A stretch of DNA of 64,000 bases from the NCBI RefSeq assembly GCF_040869035.1, contig NZ_CP162101.1, positions 930,001 through 994,000 on the forward strand, written 5' to 3'. Each line of letters starts with the position of its first letter. Position 1 is the stretch's first letter. The notes under the pieces were generated by a model. It did not search any database and was not told where the DNA came from. It saw only the letters and a list, made by a program, of their open reading frames with translations. Positions 60,519 through 64,000 of this stretch are shown piece after piece. Source of the DNA: Vibrio sp. NTOU-M3 (GTDB lineage: Bacteria > Pseudomonadota > Gammaproteobacteria > Enterobacterales > Vibrionaceae). The position numbers were made by a program, and so were the translations under genes.

Positions 60519-61112
60519 ATGAAAAGAATGTTATGTGTAGTGGCGCTTTTGGTTGCAATGATAGGCTGTAAAGATTCTTCATCTGATGAGACTGCCACCG
60601 TTCCCATTCCTATAGAGGGCATAGAAAAAACACCGGAGCTGGTTGAAAAGCTGCGTGCCTAACCGACGATAGATGATCAGTTTAGTGTGTTATACGAGCA
60701 GTTTGATTACATTCTTGACAGAAGTGACTCATTGACTGGGCCCGATATCAATAACAATGGGATTCGTGATGATATTGAGTTCTTTATCAACGCATTGGAA
60801 GTGACTGAGCCAATACGAGATGCGCTGAAACAGAATGCTCGCTATTCACATGAGAACCTTTACTACGACTTCACTGAAAAAACGCCAGAGAATATTGGTA
60901 AAGCTCAAAGCCTTGGTCATAAACACCAAATGGTTCTAGCGTGCCAAAGGTTCGTGGGGATGTCGCTTGATGACATAAGAAGTACCGGTAAGACCCTTAG
61001 AGCACTGACCTACAACACTAAAGCCCGAACCCAAGCTTATATTGCATACAACCATCTGCAAGATGGTAGGGTGACTACCTTATTAAAAGCAGAGGCACAG
61101 TATTGTAAATAG
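60519..61112 (+). pseudogene. Nonsense-mutated first copy of the duplicated lipoprotein gene
   Basis: The frame matches the intact copy at 61219 in length (198 codons) and start, including the lipobox MIGC. Codon 48 is TAA at 60660-60662 where the intact copy has CAA, a single C-to-T change. Otherwise the frame is open to 61112. Translation would stop after 47 residues, leaving only the signal peptide and a short linker. The rest retains the family features (DINNNGIRDDIEFFINALEV and the C-terminal RTQAYIAYNHLQDG). It is a recent pseudogene, unless the stop is a sequencing error or is read through. Confidence 0.85.
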
Positions 61113-61218
61113 CGAAATACACATTCATTTACGTAATATCACCATGCAATATATTTATTATTCAAATTGTTGATGATGGTTTATTGTGGTTTTCTATCAC
61201 AATAAAACGGTGTGCAAT

Positions 61219-61812
61219 ATGAAAAGAATATTATGCGTAGTGGCGCTTTTGGTTGCAATGATAGGCTGTAAAGATTCTTCATCTGATGAGACTGCCACCG
61301 TTCCCATTCCTATAGAGGGCATAGAAAAAACACCGGAGCTGATTGAAACGCTGCGTGCCCAACCGACGATAGATGATCAATTTGGTGTGCTATACGACCA
61401 GTTTGAGCCCATGCTTGATAGAAGTGATTCCTTGACTGGGCCTGATACCAATAACGATGGGATCCGTGATGATATTGAATTCTTTATCAATGCATTGGAA
61501 GTGACTGAGCCTGTGCGTAATGCGATAAAACAGAATGCTCGCTTTAAGCAAGAAAGTATTTCTTATGATTTCAGTGAGAAAACGCCGGAAAATAGAAGAA
61601 AAGCGCAGCGTATTGGTGATAAATATCTAAAAATTATCGCATGTAAGGAATTTGTAGGTATATCAGTTGATGACATTATAAATACTGGCAAAACGTTGAC
61701 GGCGCTGACTTACAATACCAAAGCCCGCACTCTAGCTTATATTGCGTATAACCATTTACAAGATGGGAGCGTGAGTACCTTATTGCAGGCGGAGGCACAA
61801 TATTGTGAATAA
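61219..61812 (+). CDS. Lipoprotein, intact copy of duplicated pair; candidate immunity protein
   Basis: This is a 197-residue lipoprotein with signal MKRILCVVALLVAMIGC (lipobox MIGC, mature Cys17). The residue after Cys is Lys, then Asp. An extended linker (ATVPIPIEGIEKTP) leads to a helical domain containing DTNNDGIRDDIE (about 76-87), a calcium-binding-loop-like pattern, and two later cysteines. No catalytic motif is seen. It overlaps the following secreted hydrolase gene by eight bases, so the two are translationally coupled. Duplicated lipoproteins beside a lipase-like effector are typical of immunity genes for type VI lipases, and that role is inferred here. An upstream in-frame start at 61186 would spoil the signal peptide. 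Confidence 0.85.
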   Translation: MKRILCVVALLVAMIGCKDSSSDETATVPIPIEGIEKTPELIETLRAQPTIDDQFGVLYDQFEPMLDRSDSLTGPDTNNDGIRDDIEFFINALEVTEPVRNAIKQNARFKQESISYDFSEKTPENRRKAQRIGDKYLKIIACKEFVGISVDDIINTGKTLTALTYNTKARTLAYIAYNHLQDGSVSTLLQAEAQYCE

Positions 61813-63328
61813 ATTATCGATAATGCTGTACTTTACAATGTTAGGACTTCCTCTAAATGCGATAGCTAATACTTGTAAAATAGATGGATATACGATTGGT
61901 TTTTTTAATGGTGTAGCCACTGATCGTACACAAGGGATTGATGGGTTAAAAAGGATTGAGTCAACACTAGATATTTCAGAGTACAACGATGAGCCTGTCG
62001 AATACCAACTGTTTTACAACGATTCCTATATCGAAGGTAGTGTTTTTAATGTACTGGCTGATTTTGCGGAAACCTTTGATCAAAGAACAGAGGAACTCGA
62101 ACAGAAGCAATTTAAACGTTGGGAAGCTTTCTGGGAGTTGGTTAATGGTAGGAGCGACAGTTCAATCATTCAAAAAATCGATTCACTGTTTATTGATTTT
62201 TCTGCGGTTGTTTTGGATTTTGGTAGCAAAATAATGAACAAAATTGTGGCGAAATTTCTAAATCAACTCGCTCAGTACGTTGACTCACCAGACAGTGTGT
62301 TAACAGAGATGCAACAGTACTTAATTAGTGACTCCCTGACGTGGAAGGGCAAGAAACTGATTTATATTGCACATTCTCAAGGAAACTTATGGGCAAATAA
62401 AGCGTATCGACAAGCAGTATCTCAGCCTGGATATAGTGAAGACAATGTTCATGTGGTTCATATTGCGCCTGCGTCAGCAATCTTAAGTCCGAACAGTGAT
62501 TATGTGTTATCAAGCTCAGATTTTGTTATTCAATTAGTGCGCCAATTAACGGGTCCATTCTCAGTGCCTATGCCGAATGTACTCTTGGTACCGGGAACGG
62601 GTGAACTTTTGGGACATGGACTAAGTGAAGTTTACCTTAGCCATGATTCGACAGTTGATCTTATCAAAAAAGCAGTCAAGCGAGGCTTTTCACGAGTCGC
62701 AAAGCCAGAGATGGAAGATTTCTTGTTCAAAGTTGAGTTCGATTATAGCTCAAGCTATGACCAGATTCATGAAGAGCCTGCTTATGATGTTATTGATGCT
62801 GGAAACGGTGTTTTTGGTTGGATTTCTGAATACTTAGATGACACGGATACGTGGCCCAAGATGACTCTTACCCCCCTTGTGTCTACAGAAAAGAAACTGC
62901 CATTTAACGTTAAAGTGCCTGATCTCGTTGAAGAGCCGGACTCCAAGTTGTTTAAAAAAACAATTGTTTTTGACGCTTGTGCAAGCCCAGCTGAGTTGAA
63001 AAAGGTTGAACAAACTATTCCACCTTATGAGTTTTTCCTGTTTGCACAATGGTTCAACCTTAAAGATTTTAAAGAGGGTACATTTTTAGATACCTGGAGG
63101 TCGAGCATAGTGACGGATCGATATGGAAGAGTTGAGAGAAACAGAGAGAGATACGAGGACACGAATGATTGGTACTTTGAGTGCGCTGGCGATGGTGAGT
63201 CAATGGAATTTGAGGTGTCTCAACGCCATTATGATGAGCTGCAGCTTACGTATCTAACTGAGCAGCAACTATCGGGACGCTATGAAATTGCGGCAAGTGA
63301 CTTTGAGAGCCTTTGTCATCCACATTAA
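61805..63328 (+). CDS. Secreted alpha/beta-hydrolase (lipase/esterase-like), candidate effector
   Basis: This 507-residue protein starts at a GTG that overlaps the lipoprotein gene. A Sec signal peptide ends near NAIANT (about residue 22). The mature protein has an N-terminal helical part, then an alpha/beta-hydrolase core with the nucleophile elbow IAHSQGN (Ser191). A candidate acid is in SSDFVIQLV (Asp239), with candidate histidines in GHGLSEV (His271) or LSHDS (His280). A C-terminal domain of about 200 residues, with two or three cysteines (FDACASP, FECAGDG, SLCHPH), has no known match. Activity on lipids or esters is likely from the fold. A toxic role is inferred from the coupled, duplicated lipoprotein. 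Confidence 0.85.
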   Translation: MNKLSIMLYFTMLGLPLNAIANTCKIDGYTIGFFNGVATDRTQGIDGLKRIESTLDISEYNDEPVEYQLFYNDSYIEGSVFNVLADFAETFDQRTEELEQKQFKRWEAFWELVNGRSDSSIIQKIDSLFIDFSAVVLDFGSKIMNKIVAKFLNQLAQYVDSPDSVLTEMQQYLISDSLTWKGKKLIYIAHSQGNLWANKAYRQAVSQPGYSEDNVHVVHIAPASAILSPNSDYVLSSSDFVIQLVRQLTGPFSVPMPNVLLVPGTGELLGHGLSEVYLSHDSTVDLIKKAVKRGFSRVAKPEMEDFLFKVEFDYSSSYDQIHEEPAYDVIDAGNGVFGWISEYLDDTDTWPKMTLTPLVSTEKKLPFNVKVPDLVEEPDSKLFKKTIVFDACASPAELKKVEQTIPPYEFFLFAQWFNLKDFKEGTFLDTWRSSIVTDRYGRVERNRERYEDTNDWYFECAGDGESMEFEVSQRHYDELQLTYLTEQQLSGRYEIAASDFESLCHPH

Positions 63329-63448
63329 ATCAATGCAATAGAACTGCTGACCGAATACTCTCTACCATGTCTTTTAGCTACGTCGTGGGGCTTAGATGAG
63401 GGTGGTGGCTGTTCTACTGTACATGGCGATCACTGCTTGGAAAGTTGT

Positions 63449-64000
63449 TTATAAACTTTCGCCCAGTTCGATACGGTAACCCAAATCGATAGAAGGCTGC
63501 CAGTTCTCATTCCCTTTTAATCTGTCAATGAGTTGCTGGGCGGCTACTTTGCCAATTTCTTCTCTTGGAGTGATCACCGTGGCTAACTTAGGGATCATCA
63601 CTTGACTGATATCATGACCATGAAAACCCGCGATAGCGATTTGTTCCGGAACCCGAATACCACGGCGTTGACATTCATAGAGGGCACCAATGGCCAAGTC
63701 ATCGTTAGTACAGAAAATCCCATTAACATCAGGATGCGACTCTATCAGCTGAGTTAATAACTTCGCCCCTAACGTGAATGATGATGCTTCTTCTGTTTGC
63801 AATGTTATCGGAGTAATGTCGCGAGCTTTGAGTGCATCACGATAGCCAGCCATTTTCAAACGGGTACGCTCATCCATGCGGGCAGCAAAATAGGCCACGC
63901 TGCTGCACCCTTTTTTTAGCATGGTTTCCGTCATGGCTTGAGCCGCTTTATAATTATCGAACCCTACGGCTTGCTCGATTCTTGGCGAATAGGCGTCCAT
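63449..64000 (-). CDS. LacI-family transcriptional regulator, C-terminal part (cut by window end)
   Basis: The last gene runs off the right edge on the minus strand; the ATG at 64000 is probably internal, since only about 183 residues are visible and the DNA-binding domain is missing. The visible part is the second half of a LacI/GalR ligand domain: VGFDNYKAAQAMTETMLKKGC, then FCTNDDLAIGALYECQRRG (about 96-114) and IAGFHGHDISQVMIPKLATV (about 122-141). This arrangement recalls GntR-type gluconate repressors. It could regulate a sugar-acid operon outside the window. Confidence 0.88.
   Translation of the reverse strand: MDAYSPRIEQAVGFDNYKAAQAMTETMLKKGCSSVAYFAARMDERTRLKMAGYRDALKARDITPITLQTEEASSFTLGAKLLTQLIESHPDVNGIFCTNDDLAIGALYECQRRGIRVPEQIAIAGFHGHDISQVMIPKLATVITPREEIGKVAAQQLIDRLKGNENWQPSIDLGYRIELGESL

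Larger units (their letters stand above)
60439..61812. repeat. Tandem duplication with a 700-bp period
   Basis: The segment 60439-61112 (about 80 bp of upstream DNA plus a lipoprotein gene) is repeated at 61139-61812. Start codons (60519, 61219) and ends (61112, 61812) are offset by exactly 700 bp, with no net insertion or deletion in the gene. Identity is very high in the upstream DNA and the first 48 codons and lower in the middle. Both copies keep a TTTATTGTG / CACAATAAA inverted repeat just before the ribosome site (60480-60506 and 61180-61206). Confidence 0.9.

Noticed and set aside
60687..61112. Open frame after the nonsense codon as an independent 141-residue gene
   Set aside because: It lacks a ribosome site and a signal peptide, and aligns with the body of the intact lipoprotein copy, so it is the remainder of a pseudogene.
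1..64000. CRISPR array, tRNA or rRNA genes, integron attC sites
   Set aside because: I looked for regularly spaced repeats, cloverleaf-like T-loop motifs (GTTCGAATC type) and attC-type palindromes and found none I could support by eye.

Overview
The window looks like about 64 kb of a marine gammaproteobacterium, most probably a Vibrio, and in layout like the secondary chromosome (accessory catabolic operons, many LysR regulators). This rests on gene families (DUF2058, LutABC with a lactate permease, NapGH, chitin-sugar genes, a Fur-controlled fumC) and on overall composition. It is not a species call. I see no rRNA, tRNA, CRISPR array, intact IS element or prophage. The first gene (RND pump) and the last gene (LacI-type regulator) are cut by the window edges.

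Region by region. 1-5 kb: end of an RND efflux pump, an endonuclease/exonuclease/phosphatase-family protein, and a Fur-boxed operon (FagA-like protein plus fumarase C). 5-16 kb: a two-partner secretion locus with an outer-membrane TpsB, a roughly 2,720-residue TpsA whose C-terminus carries a Ser/Asp/His hydrolase-like triad, and a translationally coupled lipoprotein. 16-24 kb: LysR/MBL/VOC genes, a 47-residue membrane miniprotein, an RsgA GTPase preceded by a broken small gene, a DUF2058 protein and another LysR. 24-31 kb: lactate utilisation (lutABC and permease) facing away from a napGH pair that has a perfect FNR box. 31-36 kb: chemoreceptor, solute-binding-like protein, LysR and a degenerate MBL protein.

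36-57 kb is a large amino-sugar island: ROK regulator, nagB, nagA, a TRAP transporter, an RpiR regulator, a fold-III PLP enzyme, a D-aminoacylase-family deacetylase, RidA, KDG kinase, KDPG aldolase, a cytoplasmic GH20 hexosaminidase, a second ROK regulator, a sugar ABC transporter and a lactonase. Together these can take up and degrade GlcNAc and chito-oligosaccharides. They can also, by inference, degrade C1-oxidised GlcNAc (N-acetylglucosaminate) by deacetylation, deamination/dehydration to KDG, phosphorylation and aldol cleavage to pyruvate and glyceraldehyde-3-phosphate.

57-64 kb: a HAD phosphatase, an Old Yellow Enzyme with a divergent LysR, and a second lipoprotein/hydrolase module. There a 700-bp tandem duplication gives one intact and one nonsense-mutated lipoprotein next to a secreted alpha/beta-hydrolase. 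The most notable pattern in the window is that two unrelated loci both pair an 'HSQGN' serine hydrolase with a lipoprotein through a few-base gene overlap. This suggests lipase-type toxins with membrane-anchored immunity proteins.
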